Below, in pieces: positions 51,720 to 59,629 of a DNA stretch of 64,000 bases. The notes beneath the pieces were generated by a model. That model had not been told where the DNA came from and did no database searches. It was given only the letters and a program-made list of their open reading frames with translations. Source of the stretch: an uncultured Sphingomonadales bacterium (lineage in GTDB: Bacteria > Pseudomonadota > Alphaproteobacteria > Sphingomonadales > Sphingomonadaceae); NCBI GenBank assembly GCA_937898525.1, contig CALCBC010000015.1, forward strand, positions 1 to 64,000, given 5' to 3'. The translations under genes and the position numbers were made by a program. Position 1 is the stretch's first letter; the number at the start of each line of letters is the position of its first letter.

Positions 51720-51783
51720 AGGAGCCCTCGTCCGCCGACCTGGCCCGGCAGGGCTTGGTCGCAACTCGAGGATGAGGGCTCCT
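51720..51783 (+). terminator. long inverted repeat after clpA
   Basis: AGGAGCCCTC (51720-51729) and GAGGGCTCCT (51774-51783) are perfect 10-nt arms around a 44-nt loop that contains a smaller hairpin (CCTG-GCCCGG-CAGG). TCCTTGC follows. It likely separates clpA from the downstream repair genes. Confidence 0.5.
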
Positions 51784-51824
51784 TCCTTGCGGAACCCGAG
51801 GCGCGGCGCCACAATTCTTCCCTC

Positions 51825-52829
51825 ATGGCCGCGCCCTTCAGCTGGATTCGCCCGGAGCCGCACGGCATTCATGTCGTTCCGGCCGACTGCTGGATCGATC
51901 CCTCGCAGCCCGTCGCCAACGCGCTCGTGACTCACGGCCACGCCGATCACGCGCGCGGCGGGCACGGGCGAACGATGGCAACCGCCGAAACGCTGGCGAT
52001 CATGGAGCTGCGCTACCAGACCCGCGAAGGCGCGCTACCGGTGGCTTACGGCGAGACGATCGCCCTTCCCGGCGGCGTGAAGGCGACGTTCGTTCCCGCC
52101 GGCCACGTGCTCGGCTCGGCGCAGATCGTGCTCGAGCACGCCGGAGAGCGCGTCGTCGTGACCGGCGATTACAAGCGTCGGCCCGATCCGACCTGCCCGC
52201 CGTTCGAATGCGTGCCGTGCGACGTACTCGTGACCGAGGCGACGTTCGGCCTGCCGGTATTCTGCCACCCGCCGGTCGAGCGCGAGATCGGCAAGTTGTT
52301 GAAAGCGCGCGCTGATCACCCTGATCGCTGCGTGCTCGTCGGCGCCTATGCGCTCGGCAAGGCCCAGCGGCTGATCGCCGAGCTGCGCCGCGCGGGGCAC
52401 GACGATCCGATCTGGCTCCACGGCGCGATGGAGCGGATGTGCGGGCTCTACGAAGAGTTCGGCGTCACCCTCGGCGACTTGCGGCCGGTCGGCGACGCAA
52501 CGAAGGACGAGCTGCGCGGCGCAATCGTGATCTGCCCGCCTTCGGCGCTCAACGACCGCTGGAGCCGGCGCCTGCCCGATCCGATCGCGGCCATGGCAAG
52601 CGGGTGGATGTGCGTGCGCCAGCGCGCGCGGCAGCGCATGGTCGAGCTGCCCCTGGTAATCTCCGACCACGCCGACTGGGGCGAGCTGACCGCGACGATC
52701 GAGGAGGTGAACCCGGCGGAAAGCTGGATCACGCACGGTCGCGAGGAGGCGTTGCTGCGCTGGTGCCAGCTGCACCAGCGCCGCGCCCGCGCGCTGGCGC
52801 TGGTCGGCTACGGGGACGAGGATGACTGA
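51825..52829 (+). CDS. ligase-associated DNA exonuclease (metallo-beta-lactamase fold)
   Basis: A 334-residue MBL-fold nuclease related to CPSF73/SNM1-type proteins. The metal site is THGHADHARGG (about residues 36-46), GHVLGSAQI near 97, TGDYKRRPDP, and SDHADW near 283. The protein pairs with the ATP-dependent DNA ligase 117 nt downstream. In other bacteria this exonuclease, the ligase, an Lhr-type helicase and the PdeM nuclease form a DNA-repair module. Only two members are seen here. Confidence 0.9.
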   Translation: MAAPFSWIRPEPHGIHVVPADCWIDPSQPVANALVTHGHADHARGGHGRTMATAETLAIMELRYQTREGALPVAYGETIALPGGVKATFVPAGHVLGSAQIVLEHAGERVVVTGDYKRRPDPTCPPFECVPCDVLVTEATFGLPVFCHPPVEREIGKLLKARADHPDRCVLVGAYALGKAQRLIAELRRAGHDDPIWLHGAMERMCGLYEEFGVTLGDLRPVGDATKDELRGAIVICPPSALNDRWSRRLPDPIAAMASGWMCVRQRARQRMVELPLVISDHADWGELTATIEEVNPAESWITHGREEALLRWCQLHQRRARALALVGYGDEDD

Positions 52830-52846
52830 GATCCCCGGCCGGGTCC

Positions 52847-52920
52847 TTCGACAGGCTCAGGACGACCGAGGTCCAGGCCCAGTCGCGTATCCCAGCATCG
52901 CTCGTGCTGAACCTGTCGAA
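52847..52920. repeat. inverted repeat, TTCGACAGGCTCAGGA family (second copy)
   Basis: The arms 52847-52865 and 52902-52920 are inverted copies at 17 of 19 positions and belong to the same family as 1523-1610. The element fills most of the exonuclease-ligase gap. Confidence 0.78.
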
Positions 52921-52946
52921 TCGCGCGCACGCGACACCGGCGCTCG

Positions 52947-54542
52947 ATGATAGGGTTCGCAGCCCTCGTCGATGCGCTGGTATACACGCGCAGCCGCAAC
53001 GAGAAGCTGCGGCTCATTGCCCGGTACCTGCAGGCGACACCCGACCCCGACCGCGGCTGGGCGCTGGCCGCGCTGACCGAGGGGCTGAGCTTCTCGGCGG
53101 TCAAGGGCGGCACCATCCGCACGCTGATGGCCGAGAGGGTCGACCCGGTCTTGTGGGCGCTGAGCCGCGACTTCGTCGGCGACACTGCCGAGACGGCAAG
53201 CCTGCTCTGGCCGCAACCCGAAACTGACGCCATGCCGCCACCCTCGGTGAGCGAAGCCGTTGATCTTCTGAGCAGAATGACCCGCATGACGGTCATGTCG
53301 GAGCTTCCCCGGCTGCTCGACCGGCTCGATGCCGACGGACGCTACGCGCTGATCAAGCTCGCCACCGGTGCGATGCGCGTCGGCGTCTCGGCGCGGCTCG
53401 CCAAGACCGCGTTCGCGCTGGCCTTCGCGGTCGACGTCGAGCAGGTCGAGGAATACTGGCACGCGCTCGAGCCGCCGTACCGCGAGCTGTTCGCCTGGGC
53501 GGCCGAGGGCGCCGAGCCGCCCGACACGTCCGAGCGACCGCTGTTCCGCCCGTTCATGCTCGCCCACGCGCTCGAGGACGAGGTGCTCGATCTCGCCGAC
53601 TACGTCGCCGAATGGAAATGGGACGGCGTCCGGGTGCAGGCGGTCCACGCGCGCGGCGAGTCGCGGCTCTACTCGCGCACCGGCGACGACGTGACCGGCG
53701 CCTTCCCGGAAGTCGCCGATGCCCTGGAAATACCGGCTGTGCTCGACGGCGAGCTGCTCGTGCGCGGCAATCACCAGGGAGGCGAGAGCGGCGGGGCGGC
53801 GAGCTTCAACGCGCTGCAACAGCGGCTCGGGCGCAAGACGGTCCCGAAGGCGATGCTTGCCGAGTACCCGGCCTTCGTGCGGCTCTACGACGTGCTGATC
53901 CTCGACGGCGAGGATTTGCGCGAGCTGCCGTGGGAAGTACGCCGCGCACGGCTCGAGGCGCTGATGCCGCGCCTGCCGTCGGACCGGTTCGACCTGTCAC
54001 CCGTCATCGAGGCCGACAACTTCGAGCACCTCGCTGAGCTCCGCGCGGGGGCGCGCGACGCCGCGATCGAGGGGCTGATGCTCAAGCGCCGCGATTCGCC
54101 TTACGTCGCCGGGCGCAAGACCGGGCTGTGGTACAAGTGGAAGCGCGACCCGCTGCTGGTCGACTGCGTGCTGATGTACGCCCAGCGCGGGAGCGGCAAG
54201 CGTTCCAGCTTCTACTCCGATTACACGTTCGGCTGCTGGAACGGCGATCCCGACGAGGGGGCCGAGCTGCTGCCGGTGGGCAAGGCCTATTTCGGCTTCA
54301 CTGACGAGGAACTCAGGCAGCTCGACCGCTACGTGCGCAACCACACCGTCAACCGATTCGGCCCGGTGCGCGAGACCGATCGCAGCCTGGTGTTCGAGGT
54401 CGCCTTCGACAGCGTCCACGCGAGCAAGCGGCACAAGTCGGGCCTCGCAATGCGCTTCCCGCGGATCAGCCGGATCCGCTGGGACAAGCCCGCGCACGAG
54501 GCCGACCGGATCGAGACGCTACGAGCGTTGATCCGCGACTAG
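52947..54542 (+). CDS. ATP-dependent DNA ligase (exonuclease-associated type)
   Basis: Seals DNA nicks with ATP; 531 residues. An N-terminal helical DNA-binding domain occupies residues 1-200. The adenylylated Lys is in motif I KWDGVR near residue 226. Motif III is in YDVLILDGEDL near 315, motif IV is EGLMLK near 375, and motif V is YKWKRD near 395, followed by an OB domain. It is distinct from the replicative NAD-dependent LigA and belongs to the two-gene repair unit. It ends overlapping the convergent SulP gene by 4 nt. Confidence 0.93.
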   Translation: MIGFAALVDALVYTRSRNEKLRLIARYLQATPDPDRGWALAALTEGLSFSAVKGGTIRTLMAERVDPVLWALSRDFVGDTAETASLLWPQPETDAMPPPSVSEAVDLLSRMTRMTVMSELPRLLDRLDADGRYALIKLATGAMRVGVSARLAKTAFALAFAVDVEQVEEYWHALEPPYRELFAWAAEGAEPPDTSERPLFRPFMLAHALEDEVLDLADYVAEWKWDGVRVQAVHARGESRLYSRTGDDVTGAFPEVADALEIPAVLDGELLVRGNHQGGESGGAASFNALQQRLGRKTVPKAMLAEYPAFVRLYDVLILDGEDLRELPWEVRRARLEALMPRLPSDRFDLSPVIEADNFEHLAELRAGARDAAIEGLMLKRRDSPYVAGRKTGLWYKWKRDPLLVDCVLMYAQRGSGKRSSFYSDYTFGCWNGDPDEGAELLPVGKAYFGFTDEELRQLDRYVRNHTVNRFGPVRETDRSLVFEVAFDSVHASKRHKSGLAMRFPRISRIRWDKPAHEADRIETLRALIRD

Positions 54543-56209
54543 GCGGCTTTGCCGGCAACTTCGGCCCGAGCCATCTCGAGCGCCGCGGGGTAGTCGGGCG
54601 CATGCACGACGCGGGCCGAGGTCCGCCCGAGCCCGGCGCGGGAAAGCACTTCCATCGCCTGCGGCTGCACGCCCGAGAAGATCACGCGGGTCCCGTAACG
54701 CTTCGCCTGATCGACGAACTGGTCGAGCGCGGCCGCGCCGCTCGCGTCGAGGAACGGCATCCGGCGCATACGCAGGATCACCACCTTCGGCCGCTGCCCG
54801 AGATTGCGCAGCGTGTCGAGCAGGTCGCCGGCGACACCGAAGAAGAACGGCCCGGCGATGCGGAAGACCTCCACGCCCGCGGGCAGCCCCTCGCGCTGGC
54901 GCATGCCGTCGTCGTCGAGGTCGGGCCTGGCTTCGATCTCCGAGCGCCCCTCGACCTGCACCGCCTCGCTCATCCGCATCATGAACAGCAGCGAAGCCAG
55001 CGTCACACCTACCGCGATCGCGGTGGTCAGGTCGACCAGCACGGTCAGCGCGAAAGTCAGCAGCAGCACCGTACGGTCGCCGCCGGGCATCCTCAGCAGC
55101 TGCGCGAAGCGGCGGTATTCGCTCATCCCGATCGCGACCGTGAACAGGATCGCGGCGAGCGCGGCCATCGGAACGTAACCCATCAGGTCCGTCGCGAACA
55201 ACACGAACAGCAGCAGGAACGCCGCGTGGAACATGCCCGAGACGGGCGTGCGCGCGCCGGCCTTGATGTTGGTTGCGGTGCGGGCGATCGCGCCGGTCGC
55301 CGGCAGACCGCCGAACAGCGCCGAGGCGAGGTTGGCGACGCCCTGGCCGACCAGCTCCTGGTTCGGCCGATGGCGCGTGCCGGCCATGCCGTCGGCCACG
55401 ACCGCGGATAGCAGCGCCTCGATGCCGGCGAGGAAGGCGATCGTGAAGGCCGAGGGCATGACCGCCTGGACCTTGGCCAGCGTCAGCTCGGGGAATCCGG
55501 GCATCGGCAGGCCGGCCGGGATGTCGGGGAAACGTGAGCCGACGGTGTCGACCGGCAGGTCGAGCAGCCCGACCGCGGCCGAGGCGACGACCACTGCGAT
55601 CAGGTACCCGGGCAGGCGCGGGGCGAGCTTCTTGAGCGCGAGGATCAGGACGAACGCGCCGAGGCCGACCACGAGCGTCGCCGGGCTCAGCCGGGTGATC
55701 ACGCCGAGGTACGCGAGCCACTGCGGGATGAACTCGGCCGGCGCCTCGTCGAGCGGCAGACCGAGGAAGTCCTTGACCTGGCTCGACGCGATGATGACCG
55801 CGATGCCCGCGGTGAAACCGGTAATTACCGGGTGCGGCACGTAGCGGATCAGCCGCCCCAGCCCTGCGAAACCGGCGACGAGCAGGATCAGCCCGGCGAG
55901 CAGCGTCGCCAGCACGAGACCGTCGTAACCGTGCACGGCAATGACGTTGAAGATCACGACGACGAAGGCGCCGGTCGGGCCGCCGATCTGCAATCGCGAA
56001 CCGCCGAGCGCCGAGATCAGGAACCCGGCGACGACCGCCGTGACGAGGCCCTTGTCCGGCGAGGCGCCGCTGGCGATGCCGAGCGCCATCGCGAGCGGCA
56101 ACGCCACGATCGCCACGGTCAGACCGGCGAGCGCGTCGGCGCGCAACTCGGCGAGGCCGTAGCCCTCTCGCCAGGCGGTGAGCAGCTTGGGGGTGAAACT
56201 CTCGCTCAC
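54539..56209 (-). CDS. SulP family anion transporter with STAS domain
   Basis: A 556-residue SLC26/SulP transporter. About 12-14 hydrophobic segments begin with DALAGLTVAIVALPLAMALG (residues 26-45), and the signature GFLISALGGSRLQIGGPTGAF lies near residue 60. The C-terminal STAS domain (about 445-545) contains FLDASGAAAL, the anti-sigma-antagonist phosphosite pattern. The substrate could be sulfate or bicarbonate; a gamma carbonic anhydrase gene lies 650 nt away but in another run. The start is a GTG at 56209 preceded by GGAGGT; its regulator gene ends 1 nt before it. Confidence 0.9.
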   Translation of the reverse strand: MSESFTPKLLTAWREGYGLAELRADALAGLTVAIVALPLAMALGIASGASPDKGLVTAVVAGFLISALGGSRLQIGGPTGAFVVVIFNVIAVHGYDGLVLATLLAGLILLVAGFAGLGRLIRYVPHPVITGFTAGIAVIIASSQVKDFLGLPLDEAPAEFIPQWLAYLGVITRLSPATLVVGLGAFVLILALKKLAPRLPGYLIAVVVASAAVGLLDLPVDTVGSRFPDIPAGLPMPGFPELTLAKVQAVMPSAFTIAFLAGIEALLSAVVADGMAGTRHRPNQELVGQGVANLASALFGGLPATGAIARTATNIKAGARTPVSGMFHAAFLLLFVLFATDLMGYVPMAALAAILFTVAIGMSEYRRFAQLLRMPGGDRTVLLLTFALTVLVDLTTAIAVGVTLASLLFMMRMSEAVQVEGRSEIEARPDLDDDGMRQREGLPAGVEVFRIAGPFFFGVAGDLLDTLRNLGQRPKVVILRMRRMPFLDASGAAALDQFVDQAKRYGTRVIFSGVQPQAMEVLSRAGLGRTSARVVHAPDYPAALEMARAEVAGKAA

Positions 56210-56210
56210 G

Positions 56211-56486
56211 CTAGACCTCCGCCTCTCCCGGGATCGGGGGCGGTTCGCGCAATCGCACGCCGCGGCCCGTTCCCGTGCTCGGCGCGTTCTCGCCGATCAG
56301 CTCGATCCCCGCACCCTCGAGGGCGTTGACCACCTTGACCAGTGTGTCGACAACTCCGCGGACCTGGCCGTCCGAAGCTTCCATCCGCTGGATCGTCGGC
56401 ACCGACAGCCCGGCGAGCTCGGCCAGCTCGCGCTGGTCGATGCCGAGCAAGGCGCGCGCCGCGCGCATCTGGCGCGAAGTAATCAT
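56211..56486 (-). CDS. small XRE-family transcriptional regulator
   Basis: A 91-residue protein whose helix-turn-helix starts at ITSRQMRAARALLGIDQREL (residues 2-21) and continues through AELAGLSVPTIQRMEASDG. The C-terminal part (ALEGAGIELIGEN) is typical of short regulators whose second half is a small dimerisation tail. It is followed after 1 nt by the SulP gene, so the pair is one operon. A palindrome at 56497-56515, just upstream of its start, suggests autoregulation. Confidence 0.88.
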   Translation of the reverse strand: MITSRQMRAARALLGIDQRELAELAGLSVPTIQRMEASDGQVRGVVDTLVKVVNALEGAGIELIGENAPSTGTGRGVRLREPPPIPGEAEV

Positions 56487-56496
56487 CGGCCATCTC

Positions 56497-56515
56497 CTGA
56501 TGTCTTAAACATCAG
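56497..56515 (-). promoter_or_regulatory. candidate operator of the XRE-SulP operon
   Basis: CTGATGT-CTTAA-ACATCAG is a perfect 7-bp inverted repeat with a 5-nt spacer, 11-29 nt upstream of the XRE start and next to its ribosome site. A second related pair, ATGTCT (56521-56526) and AGACAT (56549-56554), lies just upstream. Placement suits repression by the XRE protein. Confidence 0.5.
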
Positions 56516-56592
56516 CCTGCATGTCTGAAATTTGGATGGGGGCTATCTAGACATCAGTCAGCCCAAGTCAATGGGCGGAGCGTGCGCCGGGT

Positions 56593-56877
56593 TCAGTCGC
56601 GCGGCAGCTGGACGAGCTTGTCGCGCCCAGTTGCGCCGCGCAACAACTGCAGTCGTGACGTCGCCACTCCCAGCGCCCGGGCGAGGAGCACGATCACGGC
56701 CTCGTTTGCGGCGCCGTCCTGCGGCTTGGCGCGAACCTTGACCACCAGCCGCCCGTCGCCGATCTCGAGAGCCTCGGACCGAGCGCCCGGCGTCACGCGC
56801 AGCGCGAGGCGTCCCTCGGCGTCGGCCAGCGCCTGGATCGCTTCCGGGGGCGGCAGCTCAATTTTCGGCTTCGCCAC
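56593..56877 (-). CDS. DUF167 (YggU) family protein
   Basis: A 94-residue protein. The conserved stretch is ALRVTPGARSEALE, then VVKVRAKPQDGAANEAVIVLLARALGV, ending in a Ser/Arg-rich strand. DUF167 proteins are small alpha/beta proteins of unknown role, often near membrane or YggT genes. The start is a GTG at 56877, lying inside the last 20 nt of the carbonic anhydrase gene, so it is likely translated from the same message. Confidence 0.9.
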   Translation of the reverse strand: MAKPKIELPPPEAIQALADAEGRLALRVTPGARSEALEIGDGRLVVKVRAKPQDGAANEAVIVLLARALGVATSRLQLLRGATGRDKLVQLPRD

Positions 56878-57445
56878 GGAGCATCGCCAGGTGGCGCCGC
56901 GCGAGGGCGCAGTAGCGCTCGGTCTGGAAGCGGATCTTCTCGACCTGGGCCGCGTCCTGCGTGCGCAGGAACTTCGCCGGCCGCCCGACCCAGATCTCGC
57001 GCGGGGGTATCGCCTTGCCCGGGCTCAACAGTGCCCCGGCCGCGAGCATCGCACCCTCGCCGATCCGCGAATCGTCCATCGCCACCGCGCCCATGCCGAC
57101 GAAGGCGCGGTCTTCAAGCGTGGCTCCGTGGACCACCGCCATGTGTCCGATCACGCAGTCCTCGCCGACGATCGTCGGGCAGCCCTCGGTGTCGGGCCGC
57201 GGACCCTCGACGTGGAAGACGCTGCCGTCCTGCACATTCGAGCGCGCGCCGATCTCGATGCGGTGGATGTCACCCCTGAGCACGCAATTGTACCACACGC
57301 TCGCCTCGGGCCCGAGCGTCACGTCGCCAATGATCCGCGCACCGGGGGCGACGAAGGCGGTCTCGTGGATCTGCGGGACCTTGCCCTCGAACGGAAGGAT
57401 GGTCGCCCAGGGAAAGCGGCCGGTGCAATCGTGTCCGCCGGTCAT
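56858..57445 (-). CDS. gamma carbonic anhydrase-like protein
   Basis: A 195-residue left-handed beta-helix protein of the gamma-carbonic anhydrase/YrdA family. The hexapeptide-like repeat opens with FVAPGARIIGDVTLG (near residue 30). The metal His ligands are in SVFHVEG and the GHMAVVHG segment (three His in total), and RGDIHRIEIGARSNVQDG is the family signature. Such proteins may hydrate CO2 or be structural. It overlaps the DUF167 gene by 20 nt and the acetyltransferase stop by 4 nt. Confidence 0.9.
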   Translation of the reverse strand: MTGGHDCTGRFPWATILPFEGKVPQIHETAFVAPGARIIGDVTLGPEASVWYNCVLRGDIHRIEIGARSNVQDGSVFHVEGPRPDTEGCPTIVGEDCVIGHMAVVHGATLEDRAFVGMGAVAMDDSRIGEGAMLAAGALLSPGKAIPPREIWVGRPAKFLRTQDAAQVEKIRFQTERYCALARRHLAMLRGEAEN

Positions 57446-58014
57446 TGGCCTGTCCATTCGTCGCGCGCGATCGAGTAGACGATCGTGTCGCGCAGCTCGC
57501 CCTCGAAACGCTCGTCCGAAAAGTCGAGATCCTCTCGACGGCGCATCCCGAGGCGCTCCATCAGTCCCCAGCTCGCGGTGTTGCCGATCACCGTCAGCGC
57601 GAAGATCTCGCGGGCGCCGAAGCGCGAGAACGCGGCGTCGAGCGAGGCGGTCGCCGCCTCTCTCGCATAGCCCCGCCCCCAGGCGTCCTCGCGCAGGCGC
57701 CAGCCGATCTCGAACTCGCCGGCAAAGGGGCAACCCGATGCGTCGGCGCGCTTGAGGCCGCAGAAACCCAGCACCTCGCCCGCGAGATGTCCGCCGTCGG
57801 GCTTGCGCTCGACCAACCAGAAGCAATGGCCGTGCGCCGCGGCGCAGGCTTCCAACCGTTCGCGCATCGCGTCCTGGCGCGCGGCGTCGAGCGGGGTGCC
57901 GAGCCAGCGCATGACCCGCGGAGTGTTGGTGTGTGTGAAGAACGCCGCCCAGTCGGCGTCGCCGCGCCAGTCGCGCAGGACCAGGCGCTCGGTCTCGACG
58001 CGGAACTCAGCCAT
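57442..58014 (-). CDS. GNAT acetyltransferase, RimJ/RimL type (copy 1)
   Basis: A 190-residue N-acetyltransferase. ETERLVLRDWRGDADWAAFF opens the fold, the acetyl-CoA loop is EDAWGRGYAREA near residue 110, and NTASWGLMERLGMRRRED follows. The start is ATG 58014 inside the last 8 nt of the next acetyltransferase gene. It is a close relative of copy 2 (same WGRGYAREA and ASWGLMER signatures), so the two arose by tandem duplication. The substrate, possibly a protein N-terminus or small amine, is unknown. Confidence 0.88.
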   Translation of the reverse strand: MAEFRVETERLVLRDWRGDADWAAFFTHTNTPRVMRWLGTPLDAARQDAMRERLEACAAAHGHCFWLVERKPDGGHLAGEVLGFCGLKRADASGCPFAGEFEIGWRLREDAWGRGYAREAATASLDAAFSRFGAREIFALTVIGNTASWGLMERLGMRRREDLDFSDERFEGELRDTIVYSIARDEWTGQ

Positions 58015-58603
58015 GAGCCGCAAGCCGTTCACGCGAGGCGCGCCAGTCGGCGGCGTCGAGGTGGTAGACCATCGTCGGATTGTCCTCAGGCGGATACTCT
58101 GGGTCGGCGTAGTCGAGGTCGGCGCGGCGGACCATCCCGAACCGTTCCATCAACCCCCACGAGGCCCGGTTGCGCTGCGAGGTCTGTGCGTAGATCCGCG
58201 GCAGCGCGAGCCGCTCGAATGCCATCGCCAGTGCCGCTTCACCGGCCTCGCGCGCGTAGCCCCGGCCCCAGCAGTCGGCGCGCAGCGTCCAGCCGACCTG
58301 CACCGCGCCCCTCAGCTCCTCGGGGGCACATGGAGTGTCGATCCGTGCCAGGCCGGCCTTGCCGATCAGCGTGCCGTCAGTCTTGAGCGCGACGAAGTAG
58401 AACGCGACCTCGTCCGCGGCGTCCGCCGCCGCCATTCGCGCGAAACTCTCGGCGACCTTGGCGATCGGCTGCACGCCCCCGACCATCGCCATGACCTGCG
58501 GCGTGTTCATGTGCTCGAGCCAGACCGCGAGGTCGCCGGGCTGCTCGCGGCGGATCACCAGCCGCTGCGTTTCGGCGACGATCGCAGCGTCCGGGTCAGC
58601 CAT
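58007..58603 (-). CDS. GNAT acetyltransferase, RimJ/RimL type (copy 2)
   Basis: A 198-residue N-acetyltransferase paralogous to copy 1: ETQRLVIRREQPGDLAVWLE, the acetyl-CoA loop CWGRGYAREAGEAALAMAF, then ASWGLMERFGMVRRADLDYADP. It starts inside the last 8 nt of hemB, so hemB and both acetyltransferases are translationally linked. The partner molecule is unknown. Confidence 0.88.
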   Translation of the reverse strand: MADPDAAIVAETQRLVIRREQPGDLAVWLEHMNTPQVMAMVGGVQPIAKVAESFARMAAADAADEVAFYFVALKTDGTLIGKAGLARIDTPCAPEELRGAVQVGWTLRADCWGRGYAREAGEAALAMAFERLALPRIYAQTSQRNRASWGLMERFGMVRRADLDYADPEYPPEDNPTMVYHLDAADWRASRERLAAHG

Positions 58604-59591
58604 TCAGCAGCCGCGCCGCGAGCGGCGCGTGGTACGTCAGCACACCTGCGCAGCCGGCTCGCTTGAACGCCGTCAGAGTCTCGAGGACGAGGGCCTCGCG
58701 CTCGCCCGCGCCGGCCGTCGCGGCAGCCTCGATCATCGCGTACTCACCGCTGACCTGGTAGGCGAAGACCGGCACCTCGAACCGCTCCTTCACCCGGCGA
58801 ACGATGTCGAGATAGGGCAGACCCGGCTTGACGATCACGCTGTCGGCGCCCTCGGCGAGATCGAGCTCGACCTCGCGCAGCGCCTCCTCGGCGTTGCCCG
58901 GGTCCATCTGGTAGCCCTTCTTGTCGCCCTGCAGCAGCCCACCCGAGCCGACCGCGTCGCGGAACGGCCCGTAGAACGCAGAGGCGTACTTGGCGGCGTA
59001 GCTCATGATCTGCACGTTGACCCGCCCGGCTTTCTCGAGCGCGGTGCGGATCGCACCGATGCGCCCGTCCATCATGTCCGACGGGGCAACGATGTCCGCC
59101 CCGGCCTCGGCCTGGACCAGCGCCTGTTCGACCAGCAGGTCGACCGTCGCGTCGTTGATCACGTAGCCGGTATCGTCGACCAGCCCGTCCTGGCCGTGGC
59201 TGGTGTAGGGATCAAGCGCGACGTCGGTCAGCACGCCGACGTCGCTGCCGCAGGCGTCGCGGATCGCCTTGATCGCCCGGCACATCAGGTTGTCGGGGTT
59301 GACCGCCTCGCGCGCATCGGCGCTGCGCCGGTCGGGCGGGGTATTGGGGAACAGCGCGAGACAGGGGATGCCGAGCGCGACCGCCTCCCTTGCCCGCGCG
59401 GCAATCCGGTCGAGCGACCAGCGCGAGACCCCTGGCAGCGTCCCGATCGGTTCCTCGACGCCCTCGCCCTCGGTGACGAACAGCGGCCAGATCAGGTCGG
59501 CGGGCGTCAGCACGGTCTCGCGGTGGAGCGCGCGGCTCCAGGCGGTGACGCGTGTGCGGCGCAGGCGGGTAGCGGGATAGGAGCCGGTCAT
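58596..59591 (-). CDS. hemB: delta-aminolevulinic acid dehydratase (porphobilinogen synthase)
   Basis: Condenses two 5-aminolevulinates to porphobilinogen for heme and related tetrapyrroles. It has 331 residues. The catalytic lysines lie in MSYAAKYASAFYGPF (near residue 200) and DSVIVKPGLPYLD (near 255). The metal segment reads TDVALDPYTSHGQDG, with Asp where zinc enzymes have a Cys cluster, so it belongs to the zinc-independent, Mg-type group typical of alphaproteobacteria. It heads the overlapping run ending in DUF167. Confidence 0.95.
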   Translation of the reverse strand: MTGSYPATRLRRTRVTAWSRALHRETVLTPADLIWPLFVTEGEGVEEPIGTLPGVSRWSLDRIAARAREAVALGIPCLALFPNTPPDRRSADAREAVNPDNLMCRAIKAIRDACGSDVGVLTDVALDPYTSHGQDGLVDDTGYVINDATVDLLVEQALVQAEAGADIVAPSDMMDGRIGAIRTALEKAGRVNVQIMSYAAKYASAFYGPFRDAVGSGGLLQGDKKGYQMDPGNAEEALREVELDLAEGADSVIVKPGLPYLDIVRRVKERFEVPVFAYQVSGEYAMIEAAATAGAGEREALVLETLTAFKRAGCAGVLTYHAPLAARLLNG

Positions 59592-59629
59592 CGGGGGCGA
59601 TCCCTGCCGGAAAACGCCAGGAGGGGCAA

